Assembly: GCF_014822185.1 (NCBI RefSeq)
Contig: NZ_QVLR01000049.1
Location: 1 to 42,265, forward strand
DNA: 42,265 nucleotides
Source: Azoarcus sp. Aa7
GTDB taxonomy: Bacteria; Pseudomonadota; Gammaproteobacteria; Burkholderiales; Rhodocyclaceae
Reading direction: 5' to 3'
Program-made: the position numbers and the translations under genes
Shown here: positions 36,211 through 42,265 of the stretch, piece after piece
How the letters are laid out: each line of letters starts with the position of its first letter
How positions within the stretch are numbered: position 1 is the stretch's first letter
The notes under the pieces: model-generated
The model's input: only the letters and a program-made list of their open reading frames with translations
Told to the model about the DNA's origin: nothing
Database searches by the model: none

Positions 36211-38636
36211 CTGAGCCACGGCCCATGCACGCACACGTCCATCACGGCAGCGACAGCCACGACGACGGGCATGCCGCGCACCACGAACATGCCCACGAAC
36301 ATCAGCATCCCTCATCCGCCGCGCCGCAGGAATCCGTCATTCTGAAAGACCCGGTGTGCGGCATGAGCGTGAAACCCGACTCGCCCCACCACACTACGTT
36401 CGCCGGTCACGAATACCGTTTCTGCAGCGCCAAGTGCCTCGCCAAATTCAGCGCAGAGCCGCAGCGCTACCTGGAGCCCGCAGCGCAGGCCGAGCCCGCC
36501 GCGGAGGCGCCGGCCGCAGCCGAATACACCTGCCCGATGCACCCCGAGATCCGCCAGCCCGGCCCCGGCACCTGTCCGAAATGCGGCATGGCGCTGGAAC
36601 CGGTGCTGCCCGAACTCGAGGAGGGAGAGAACCCCGAGCTGGCCGATTTCCGCCGGCGCTTCTGGTGGCCGCTGCCGGCCACGCTCCTCGTCACCGTCAT
36701 CGCGATGTCGGGCGGATGGTTCGATCCGCTGCTCGGCAGCGCGCGCGCCTGGGTCGAGTTGCTGCTCGCGACGCCCGTCGTGCTGTGGGGCGGATGGCCG
36801 TTCTTCGTGCGCTGGGCGCAATCCATCGCGCACCGCAGCCCCAACATGTGGACGCTGATCGGCACCGGCGTCGGGGCCGCCTACGGCTACAGCGTCGTCG
36901 CGACCGTCGCGCCGGGCGTGTTTCCCGACTCCTTCCGCATGGGCGGGCAGGTCGCCGTGTACTTCGAAGCCGCCGCGGTGATCGTCTCGCTGACGCTGCT
37001 CGGCCAGGTGCTGGAACTGCGCGCCCGCTCGGAGACGGGCGCGGCGATCAAGGCGCTGCTCGGCCTCGCCCCCAAGACGGCACGGCGCATCAACGCGGAC
37101 GGCAGCGAGGAGGATATTCCCCTGACTCACGTGCATCCGGGCGACCGCCTGCGCGTGCGTCCGGGCGAGAAGGTGCCGGTGGATGGCGTCGTGCTCGAGG
37201 GCATGAGCGCCGTGGACGAATCGATGCTCACCGGCGAGCCGATGCCGGTATCGAAGGCCGCCGGCGACAAGGTGATCGGCGCGACGCTCAACACCAGCGG
37301 CGCGCTCGTGATGCAGGCCGAGAAGATCGGCTCGCAGACCGTGCTCGCGCAGATCGTGCAGATGGTCGCTCAGGCCCAGCGCTCGCGCGCGCCGATGCAG
37401 CGCATGGCCGACCGCGTCGCGGGGTGGTTCGTCGTCGTGGTCGTCGCGATCGCGGCCCTGACTTTCGTCGGCTGGGGCCTCTTCGGCCCCTCCCCGTCAT
37501 GGGCCTACGGCCTGATCAACGCCGTCGCGGTGCTGATCATCGCCTGTCCGTGCGCGCTCGGGCTCGCGACGCCGATGTCGGTGATGGTCGCGACCGGCAA
37601 CGCCGCAACGCAGGGCGTGCTGTTCCGCGACGCGGCGGCGATCGAGAACCTGCGCCGCGTCGACACCCTGATCGTCGACAAGACCGGCACGCTCACCGAA
37701 GGGCACCCCGCATTCCACGCCACCATCGCCGCCCCCGGCTGGGAGGCGGACGAGGTGCTGCGCCTCGCCGCGAGCCTCGACCAGGGCAGCGAGCACCCGC
37801 TCGCCCACGCGATCGTCGGCGAAGCGCGGAACCGCGGGATGGCGCTGTCCAAACCTGAAAGTTTCGAATCGTCGTCCGGCATCGGCGTGCGCGGCGCGGT
37901 CGACGGACGCAAGGTGGTGCTCGGCAACACCGCGCTGATGGACGAGGAAGGCGTCGACTGGCACGCGCTTGCGGGTCAGGCCGAAGCCCTGCGCCTCGAA
38001 GGCGCCAGCGTGATGATGCTCGCCGTCGACGGCGTCGCCGTGGGGCTGGTCGCCGTCGCCGACCCGGTCAAGGCGACGACCCCCGAGGCCCTTGCGGAAC
38101 TGCGCGCGCACGGCATCGGCCGCATCGTCATGGCGACGGGCGACGGACTGACGACTGCGCGCGCGGTGGCCAAGCGCCTGGGGATCGAGGAGGTGCTCGG
38201 CGAGGTCAAGCCGAAGGACAAGGACGAACTGGTCGCCCGGCTGCAACGCGAAGGACGCGTGGTGGCGATGGCGGGCGACGGTATCAACGACGCGCCGGCA
38301 CTGGCCCGCGCGGACGTGGGTGTGGCGATGGGCACCGGCACCGACGTCGCGATGTCCAGCGCGCAACTCACGCTCGTGAAGGGCGACCTGCGCGGCATTG
38401 CCGCCGCACGCCGCATCTCGGTCGAGACGGTGCGCAACATGCACCAGAACCTCGCCTTCGCCTTCGTTTACAACGCGCTCGGCGTACCGCTCGCGGCCGG
38501 ACTGCTGTATCCCTTCACCGGCCTGCTGTTGTCGCCGATGGTGGCCGCGCTGGCGATGAGCGCGAGTTCTGTGTCGGTGGTCACGAACGCGCTGCGGCTG
38601 CGCCGGGCAGCACGCAATGATGTGATGTCAGATTGA
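36207..38636 (+). CDS. Heavy-metal P1B-type ATPase with YHS and HMBD domains (copper exporter)
   Basis: An 809-residue membrane ATPase. The N-terminus is His-rich (residues 1-35), followed by a YHS domain (about 47-90, KDPVCGMSV and [12 protein letters not shown]) and a heavy-metal binding domain (107-132, [20 protein letters not shown]). The core has the GEPMPVSK actuator region, the CPC motif at 447-449, the phosphorylated D491 in [15 protein letters not shown], and [16 protein letters not shown] plus [19 protein letters not shown] and [15 protein letters not shown] indicates the Cu+ group. There is no CxxC HMA domain; YHS/HMBD replace it, as in SilP- and CopF-like pumps. ATGA overlap with the gene upstream. 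Confidence 0.92.
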   Translation: MTEPRPMHAHVHHGSDSHDDGHAAHHEHAHEHQHPSSAAPQESVILKDPVCGMSVKPDSPHHTTFAGHEYRFCSAKCLAKFSAEPQRYLEPAAQAEPAAEAPAAAEYTCPMHPEIRQPGPGTCPKCGMALEPVLPELEEGENPELADFRRRFWWPLPATLLVTVIAMSGGWFDPLLGSARAWVELLLATPVVLWGGWPFFVRWAQSIAHRSPNMWTLIGTGVGAAYGYSVVATVAPGVFPDSFRMGGQVAVYFEAAAVIVSLTLLGQVLELRARSETGAAIKALLGLAPKTARRINADGSEEDIPLTHVHPGDRLRVRPGEKVPVDGVVLEGMSAVDESMLTGEPMPVSKAAGDKVIGATLNTSGALVMQAEKIGSQTVLAQIVQMVAQAQRSRAPMQRMADRVAGWFVVVVVAIAALTFVGWGLFGPSPSWAYGLINAVAVLIIACPCALGLATPMSVMVATGNAATQGVLFRDAAAIENLRRVDTLIVDKTGTLTEGHPAFHATIAAPGWEADEVLRLAASLDQGSEHPLAHAIVGEARNRGMALSKPESFESSSGIGVRGAVDGRKVVLGNTALMDEEGVDWHALAGQAEALRLEGASVMMLAVDGVAVGLVAVADPVKATTPEALAELRAHGIGRIVMATGDGLTTARAVAKRLGIEEVLGEVKPKDKDELVARLQREGRVVAMAGDGINDAPALARADVGVAMGTGTDVAMSSAQLTLVKGDLRGIAAARRISVETVRNMHQNLAFAFVYNALGVPLAAGLLYPFTGLLLSPMVAALAMSASSVSVVTNALRLRRAARNDVMSD

Positions 38637-38650
38637 GTGCAGCACGGTTA

Positions 38651-38727
38651 CTCCCTCCCCTTCAAGGGGAGGGTTGGGGTGGGGATGGGTCAAGCAGGCG
38701 TGGCAGAAACCCATCCCCCTCCTAACC
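38651..38727. repeat. Intergenic palindromic sequence interrupted by the mobile element
   Basis: CCCTCCCC/GGGGAGGG arms with a TTCAA centre, then GGGGATGGGT (38681-38690) paired with ACCCATCCCC (38709-38718). The first hairpin could end copper ATPase transcription. The sequence stops at CTCCTAACC, where the element begins, and its continuation resumes at 42052. Confidence 0.65.
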
Positions 38728-38779
38728 CGAGCCGTTTCCTAAATCTGTTGAAATAATTCCGGCGTAATTTGGCCGGCAT

Positions 38780-38803
38780 CTAGGGCCTCTTCGGAGGCCC
38801 TAG
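38780..38803. terminator. TTCG hairpin at the left edge of the cassette
   Basis: Perfect 10-bp stem CTAGGGCCTC/GAGGCCCTAG with a TTCG tetraloop, 85 bp before the first cassette gene. It shares an identical 17-nt core with the hairpin at 41432-41451. It would shield the cassette from upstream transcription, although the U-tract is weak. Confidence 0.55.
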
Positions 38804-38887
38804 CCGTTTCAAACGTCCCTTGCCGTGAAGCGTTTCGCCGTCTCGGCTGATAAGATGACGGGACATTTAGACCGTTTTGGGGGGCGA

Positions 38888-39841
38888 ATGGCTGACTGTT
38901 ATCTGTGCGGGGCATACATCCACCGAGGGCAAGGCTACCGGCGGAATGTCCAGACGGGCACCTCGCATCGGATTTATGTCGGACGGCGACCCGGCGGCTC
39001 CACGGGCGTCCAGTATGGAACCCGGACGCTCTGCCATACCTGCGCCAGAATCCAGGACGAGCAGAAATCGGGCGGCGGCCTCCGGGCCCTCGGCTTCCTC
39101 GGCCTGTGCGCGGTGTTGCTTGTTCTCGGCTTCAAAGCCTTCACATCCGAGATGCCCCTCGTCGGCTTGGCGCTGTGGGCGGCCGGCCCCATCGCTTGGG
39201 CCGTCGTCGAGTCCAGTATCAAGAAGCAGGTCGCCAAACGGGTTTGGCAAGAAGAGAATCAGCCCTACATTCCGCCGCAGCAAGCCTTCTCCGCTCCCGA
39301 GCGCGCCGAGGCGCAAGACGAGGACGACGGCGCCGCGGGGATGGAAGCATTGCGCGGCTTCTTCTCGGCGGGAGACTTCCGCCTCGGGTTTTCCGCCATT
39401 AAGGACGGCGAAAGCCTGACGGAATGGTGCGAGCGCACCGCGGAGGCCTTCCCCGCCGCCTCCACCATTAGTAAGCAGGAAATCCGCGATCTACTCATCT
39501 CTGCCGTCCAGTTCCGCAAGCCGAGGGCGGGCGAGCCGGTCGCCGTTTGGTTCGACGAAACGATGGAGCGCATGCGGGAGGTGTCGAGGAGCGTTTCGAC
39601 CGACCTCTTCGGCCCAGAATCGGGCCGGCGCCCGGACGAGTCGAACCTCCAATGGCTCCGCCGCGTCGGGCCCCTGTTCCTGAACGTGAAGGACGGCGAG
39701 AGCAAGGACGACGTGATCGACGCGCTGGCCGGGATCGCCGACCAGGCGCCGCCGAACAAGGGCGAGAGCGTCATGGTTTGGTTCCAACGGGTCCGGCCGC
39801 TCATCGACGAATACAACGCCCGCCAAGACGAAGCGGCGTAG
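38888..39841 (+). CDS. Zinc-ribbon membrane protein with four GES-W repeats (cassette gene A)
   Basis: A 317-residue protein of no family I recognise. Residues 1-52 hold two CxxC pairs (C4/C7 in CYLCG, C49/C52 in LCHTCA), a likely zinc ribbon. Two hydrophobic segments follow (about 66-84 and 90-108). The cytoplasmic or soluble rest has an acidic linker and four copies of a motif like GES-x3-W-x2-R, near residues 174, 215, 250 and 292 (KDGESLTEW, RAGEPVAVW, RPDESNLQW, NKGESVMVW). The start at 38888 follows GGGGGG; the frame opens at 38825. It ends 12 bp before gene B, so the two form one operon and probably act together, with A as membrane anchor or sensor (inference). Confidence 0.75.
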   Translation: MADCYLCGAYIHRGQGYRRNVQTGTSHRIYVGRRPGGSTGVQYGTRTLCHTCARIQDEQKSGGGLRALGFLGLCAVLLVLGFKAFTSEMPLVGLALWAAGPIAWAVVESSIKKQVAKRVWQEENQPYIPPQQAFSAPERAEAQDEDDGAAGMEALRGFFSAGDFRLGFSAIKDGESLTEWCERTAEAFPAASTISKQEIRDLLISAVQFRKPRAGEPVAVWFDETMERMREVSRSVSTDLFGPESGRRPDESNLQWLRRVGPLFLNVKDGESKDDVIDALAGIADQAPPNKGESVMVWFQRVRPLIDEYNARQDEAA

Positions 39842-39853
39842 GAGAGACCGGCG

Positions 39854-41386
39854 ATGAAGAAGTTCGACCTGAACATCGACCGCATGCTCGAAAACTGGGA
39901 CGCGTTCCACGCCGTCCGGGAAATCATCGCCAACGCCCTCGACGAGCAGGCCCTGACCGGCACGCCGGAAATCTCCATCGCCCGCGACGGAGAGGGCATT
40001 TGGCGGATTCGGGACTTCGGCCGGGGCCTGCGCCACGAGCACTTCACGATGAACGAGAACCAGGAGAAGCTCGACCATCCGGGGCTCATCGGCAAGTTCG
40101 GCGTGGGCTTGAAGGATGCTCTGGCCACCTTCGACCGGCTGGGCGTCGAGGCCCGCATCCGCTCCAAGTTCTGCGACGTCGCCTTCGACCGCTCCGAGAA
40201 GCACGACTTCTCCGACGTCATCACCTTGCACGCTTGCATCTCCGACCCATCCGACCCCCCGTTCGTCGGAACGGAATTCCTCCTCAAAGGCTGCTCCGAC
40301 GAGGACGTCGAGAAGGCCAAGCGGCTGTTTCTGCGTTTCTCCGGCGAGGAGGTTCTCGAACGGACCCCCTACGGCGAAGTCCTGCGGAAGGCCGGCTCCG
40401 TCGCCTACATCTACATCAACGGCATCCGCGTCGCCGAAGAGGAGAACTTCCTCTTCTCCTACAACATCACCTCGCTGACGGCGGCCATCAAGAAGGCTCT
40501 CAACCGCGAGAGGACGAACGTCGGGCGGACGGCCTACTCCGACCGGGTGAAGTCGATCCTGCTCGCCTCGTCCTCGGAGGCCGTCGCCAAGGCTCTGGTC
40601 GACGACCTGAGCCATTTCGGAAGCGGAACCCTGCATGACGAGATGAAGTGGGCGGACGTCTCCGTGCATGCGTCAAAGATCGCCAACGCCTCGGGGAACG
40701 TCCTGTTCCTGACCGACGAGGAGATCATGGACGCGCCGCGGTTCGTCGAGGAGGCCCGGGCGAGCGGCCGGCAGATCGTCACGATCCCCAGCACCGTCAA
40801 GGAAAAGCTCTCGGGCCAAGTCGACGCGGGCGGCAACGCCATTCAGGACTTGGGCAACTTCGTCTCCGCGTGGAACGACAGCTTCGAGTTCAAGTTCGTT
40901 TCGGCCGACGCGCTCGCTCCCGGGGAACGGTCGGTCTTCGAGATGACCGGCCGGATCGCCGGCCTCGTCGGCGGGCTGCCTTCGAGTGTTCGGAAGGTGA
41001 AGATTTCCGAAACGATGCGGCCCGAGTCGGGAAGCTTCTCGGAAGCCCGCGGTCTCTGGACCGGCGAGGACATCGTCGTCAAGCGGAGCGAGCTCGCTTC
41101 CGTCGAGGCCTACGCCGCCGTCCTGTTGCACGAGATCGGGCACGCCCGAAGCGGGGAAACGGACGTCACCATCGGCTTCGAGCAGGAGCTGACCGCCCTT
41201 CTCGGGAAAGTCGCCGCCGAGGCCTTGCGCAAATCTCCGGCCCGCGCGGAGGAGCGGCCGCAAGAGCCGGCCAAGTCTCGAAGCCCCGACCTCCCGGACG
41301 CATGGCGCCAGCCGCAAGCGGCGAGCCGCCAAACTGCTACCGCGAAGCAACCCGGGTTCTGGGCTAGGTTATTCGGCAAGGGCTAG
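39854..41386 (+). CDS. GHKL ATPase fused to an HExxH metallopeptidase-like domain (cassette gene B)
   Basis: A 510-residue protein. The N-terminal 240 residues form an Hsp90/MutL/MORC-type GHKL ATPase: N-box E23/N27/D30 in VREIIANALDEQ, D54-x-G56-x-G58 in IRDFGRGLRHEHF, and G80-x2-G83-x-G85 in LIGKFGVGLKDAL. Residues about 270-450 form a second region ending in a zinc-protease motif, H426-E427-x2-H430 (VLLHEIGHARSGE), with E443 or E445 (GFEQEL) as possible third ligand. A Pro/Ala/Gln linker and a short amphipathic tail (GFWARLFGKG) close it. GGAGAG precedes the ATG. ATP-dependent conformational control of a protease is the obvious hypothesis. I know of no named system with this fusion. Confidence 0.8.
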   Translation: MKKFDLNIDRMLENWDAFHAVREIIANALDEQALTGTPEISIARDGEGIWRIRDFGRGLRHEHFTMNENQEKLDHPGLIGKFGVGLKDALATFDRLGVEARIRSKFCDVAFDRSEKHDFSDVITLHACISDPSDPPFVGTEFLLKGCSDEDVEKAKRLFLRFSGEEVLERTPYGEVLRKAGSVAYIYINGIRVAEEENFLFSYNITSLTAAIKKALNRERTNVGRTAYSDRVKSILLASSSEAVAKALVDDLSHFGSGTLHDEMKWADVSVHASKIANASGNVLFLTDEEIMDAPRFVEEARASGRQIVTIPSTVKEKLSGQVDAGGNAIQDLGNFVSAWNDSFEFKFVSADALAPGERSVFEMTGRIAGLVGGLPSSVRKVKISETMRPESGSFSEARGLWTGEDIVVKRSELASVEAYAAVLLHEIGHARSGETDVTIGFEQELTALLGKVAAEALRKSPARAEERPQEPAKSRSPDLPDAWRQPQAASRQTATAKQPGFWARLFGKG

Positions 41387-41431
41387 CCGCCGCGCCGCTT
41401 ATCGGCTGAAACCGCCGGCTTAAGGCGCCCC

Positions 41432-41451
41432 GGAGCCTCTTCGGAGGCCCT
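41432..41451 (+). terminator. TTCG hairpin downstream of the cassette
   Basis: GCCTC/GAGGC arms with a TTCG loop and weaker outer pairs, followed by GGTTATTTCC, 45 bp after gene B. The 17-nt core is identical to the hairpin at 38785-38801. Confidence 0.55.
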
Positions 41452-41511
41452 GGTTATTTCCAGATAGGTCTGATACTTCTCGATGTGATTAGCTCGGCCG
41501 GGACGTCTTCG

Positions 41512-41649
41512 ATGAAATCGCTGAACGCGGTATTCAAAGAGCCCATGGCAGGAATCCAAGCCTGGACTTCAGACGAGAGGGATTGCTTTGTGTATTGCGC
41601 TATGGGAGCTTGGATTGATGACCAACCCTACAAGGAAACAGCGAGATGA
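41512..41649 (+). CDS. Short ORF in the right part of the element (45 aa)
   Basis: Reads MKSLNAVFKEPMAGIQAWTS at its start and ends PYKETAR. The frame is open upstream to at least 41451 without an ATG, so it may be the tail of a lost gene. Its TGA overlaps the next ATG (ATGA at 41646), which suggests the pair was once an operon. Family not recognised. Confidence 0.35.
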   Translation: MKSLNAVFKEPMAGIQAWTSDERDCFVYCAMGAWIDDQPYKETAR

Positions 41650-41831
41650 AAACATCTCGGCAGAAGAAAGAAAAAACATCTCCAACAGAACAGCCAGCAA
41701 CCTTGAATCATATTTTCATCTTGGACGCATGGCCTGGCACGGGTACGAGCTCTTTGGCACGCATAGCTAGCAAAGCTTGGGGGATCCCATCTGTAAAAAG
41801 CCCGACAAGTGTGCGTCCCCACAAAATCTGA
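41646..41831 (+). CDS. Short ORF with a P-loop-like motif (61 aa), probably truncated
   Basis: After a Lys/Thr-rich start (MKTSRQKKEKTSPTE) comes IFILDAWPGTGTSSLARIAS, a hydrophobic strand followed by G-x-G-x-SS, like a P-loop but lacking the Walker lysine. The frame stops at a TGA (41829) and, read through, continues open to about 41930 (LAAKLDDFLKAILDANPR), so a single nonsense change may have shortened a longer gene. Base composition here is less GC-rich than in the cassette. Confidence 0.35.
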   Translation: MKTSRQKKEKTSPTEQPATLNHIFILDAWPGTGTSSLARIASKAWGIPSVKSPTSVRPHKI

Positions 41832-41935
41832 GCAGAATTAACCGAGTCGTTTCCTAAACGCCGACGCCCTGGTCTCGCTGCAAAGCTGGATGATTTTCTC
41901 AAAGCGATATTGGATGCAAACCCAAGGTGAGGCTG

Positions 41936-42040
41936 ATGTCTCGATCTGCTGCAGAAGAAATCTTTTCCAGTGTGTCCACCAAAACAACGAGGCTCAGAGC
42001 GTGGGTTACGCCCTGCTCCTTGTTGTTTCAACAGATTTAG
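41936..42040 (+). CDS. Short ORF ending inside the right terminal repeat (34 aa)
   Basis: MSRSAAEEIFSSVSTKTTRL at its start, preceded by AAGGTGAGG, a good ribosome site. The stop TAG lies within the right terminal inverted repeat, so if genuine it is the start of a gene cut when the element end was formed. Confidence 0.25.
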   Translation: MSRSAAEEIFSSVSTKTTRLRAWVTPCSLLFQQI

Positions 42041-42051
42041 GAAACGGCTCG

Positions 42052-42147
42052 CTCCTAACCGGTAGTCTCGGCTTCGCCTCGCCGCTTCGCAGGCAGCGAG
42101 CAGTGCTCGCCGAAACCCCTGCTCCGCCCCCCTTGAAGGGGGCGTAG
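42052..42147. other. Right flank of the element: rest of the interrupted intergenic sequence
   Basis: Begins with the second target copy CTCCTAACC and contains GCGAGCA/TGCTCGC arms and a CCCCCTTGAAGGGGG palindrome. No gene is seen. It runs into the IS30-like end. Confidence 0.5.
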
Positions 42148-42172
42148 TTTCAACGTTGAAGTGCAATAGTTC

Positions 42173-42265
42173 TCAGGACGCATGATAAATCTCCAGCGGC
42201 GTTTTATATCCGTGTCTTTTTCTCGGCCGGATATTCAGCTCATGCGCGATTTGATCGCATTCGTG
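42173..42265 (-). CDS. IS30-family transposase, C-terminal end (cut by window edge)
   Basis: The visible 30 C-terminal residues include IAHELNIRPRKRHGYKTPLE, the well-known end of IS30-type transposases, followed by IYHAS and a TGA at 42173-42175. The element's terminal repeat probably lies in about 42148-42172 (TTTCAACGTTGAAGTGC). The remainder lies outside the window. It is a separate insertion next to the TIR-bounded element. Confidence 0.85.
   Translation of the reverse strand, partial: HECDQIAHELNIRPRKRHGYKTPLEIYHAS

Larger units (their letters stand above)
38728..42051. mobile_element. TIR-bounded element without transposase, carrying a GHKL ATPase module
   Basis: Perfect 26-bp terminal inverted repeats at 38728-38753 and 42026-42051 (outer end CGAGCCGTTTCCTAAATC) enclose 3324 bp. 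The 9-bp direct repeat CTCCTAACC abuts both outer ends exactly (38719-38727 and 42052-42060), as expected of a target duplication; removing one copy and the element restores a continuous intergenic sequence. Inside are two intact genes and a few short or broken ones, but nothing resembling a transposase, so it would have to move in trans. I cannot assign the repeats to an IS family. Confidence 0.85.

Noticed and set aside
38728-38753. Left terminal repeat as an attachment site of an integrase-type island
   Set aside because: The repeats are inverted, a short duplication flanks them, and no integrase or tRNA gene is present, so a transposon-type insertion fits better.

Overview
The window is GC-rich DNA (visibly well over 60% GC) whose gene content and protein style fit a betaproteobacterium of the Rhodocyclales (Azoarcus/Aromatoleum/Thauera type). 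This placement is inferred from gene families and codon choice, not from a marker gene. No rRNA, tRNA or CRISPR array was seen.

Positions 1-15661, all on the minus strand, form a glycine/serine/one-carbon supercluster. In transcription order it reads gcvH, gcvP, a GcvR-like ACT regulator, an Na+/alanine-glycine symporter, glyA, a CycA-like permease, sdaA, gcvT, lipA, a FolB-like protein, purU, pabB and, after a gap, a pyruvate carboxylase cut by the window edge. It joins glycine uptake, glycine cleavage (lacking only the shared L-protein), lipoylation of GcvH, glycine/serine interconversion, serine deamination to pyruvate, carboxylation of pyruvate, and folate-linked C1 handling.

Positions 16098-22940, also minus, form a second operon: aldehyde dehydrogenase, a 57-aa one-helix membrane protein, an NCS1 transporter, a choline-dehydrogenase-like GMC oxidoreductase, a TorF-like outer membrane protein and an agmatinase-family ureohydrolase. 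It lies divergent from a LysR gene across an intergenic region holding a long operator-like inverted repeat. Positions 24266-28819 hold two more LysR genes, an M20 amidohydrolase and an MHS-type transporter. A decayed, frameshifted tail of a second ureohydrolase lies at 28849-29075.

Positions 29360-33074 hold a porin, a palindromic intergenic repeat, an enoyl-CoA hydratase stub, a patatin-like lipase with a 30-bp palindromic operator candidate, and a degenerate EAL protein. Positions 33373-38636 are a copper-handling cluster: a His-containing secreted peptide, CopK, DUF2933, an isoprenylcysteine-methyltransferase-like membrane protein, a Met-rich periplasmic protein, a small twin-Cys protein and a YHS/HMBD P1B-type ATPase, mostly joined by 4-nt stop/start overlaps.

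The most interesting part is 38728-42051. This 3324-bp element is bounded by perfect 26-bp terminal inverted repeats and a 9-bp target duplication, and it has no recognisable transposase. It carries a two-gene module: a zinc-ribbon, two-helix membrane protein with four short repeats, followed by a protein that joins a GHKL (Hsp90/MORC-type) ATPase to a C-terminal HExxH metallopeptidase-like motif. I know of no named system with this architecture; a mobile defence or stress module is my inference. The window ends in the C-terminus of an IS30-type transposase.
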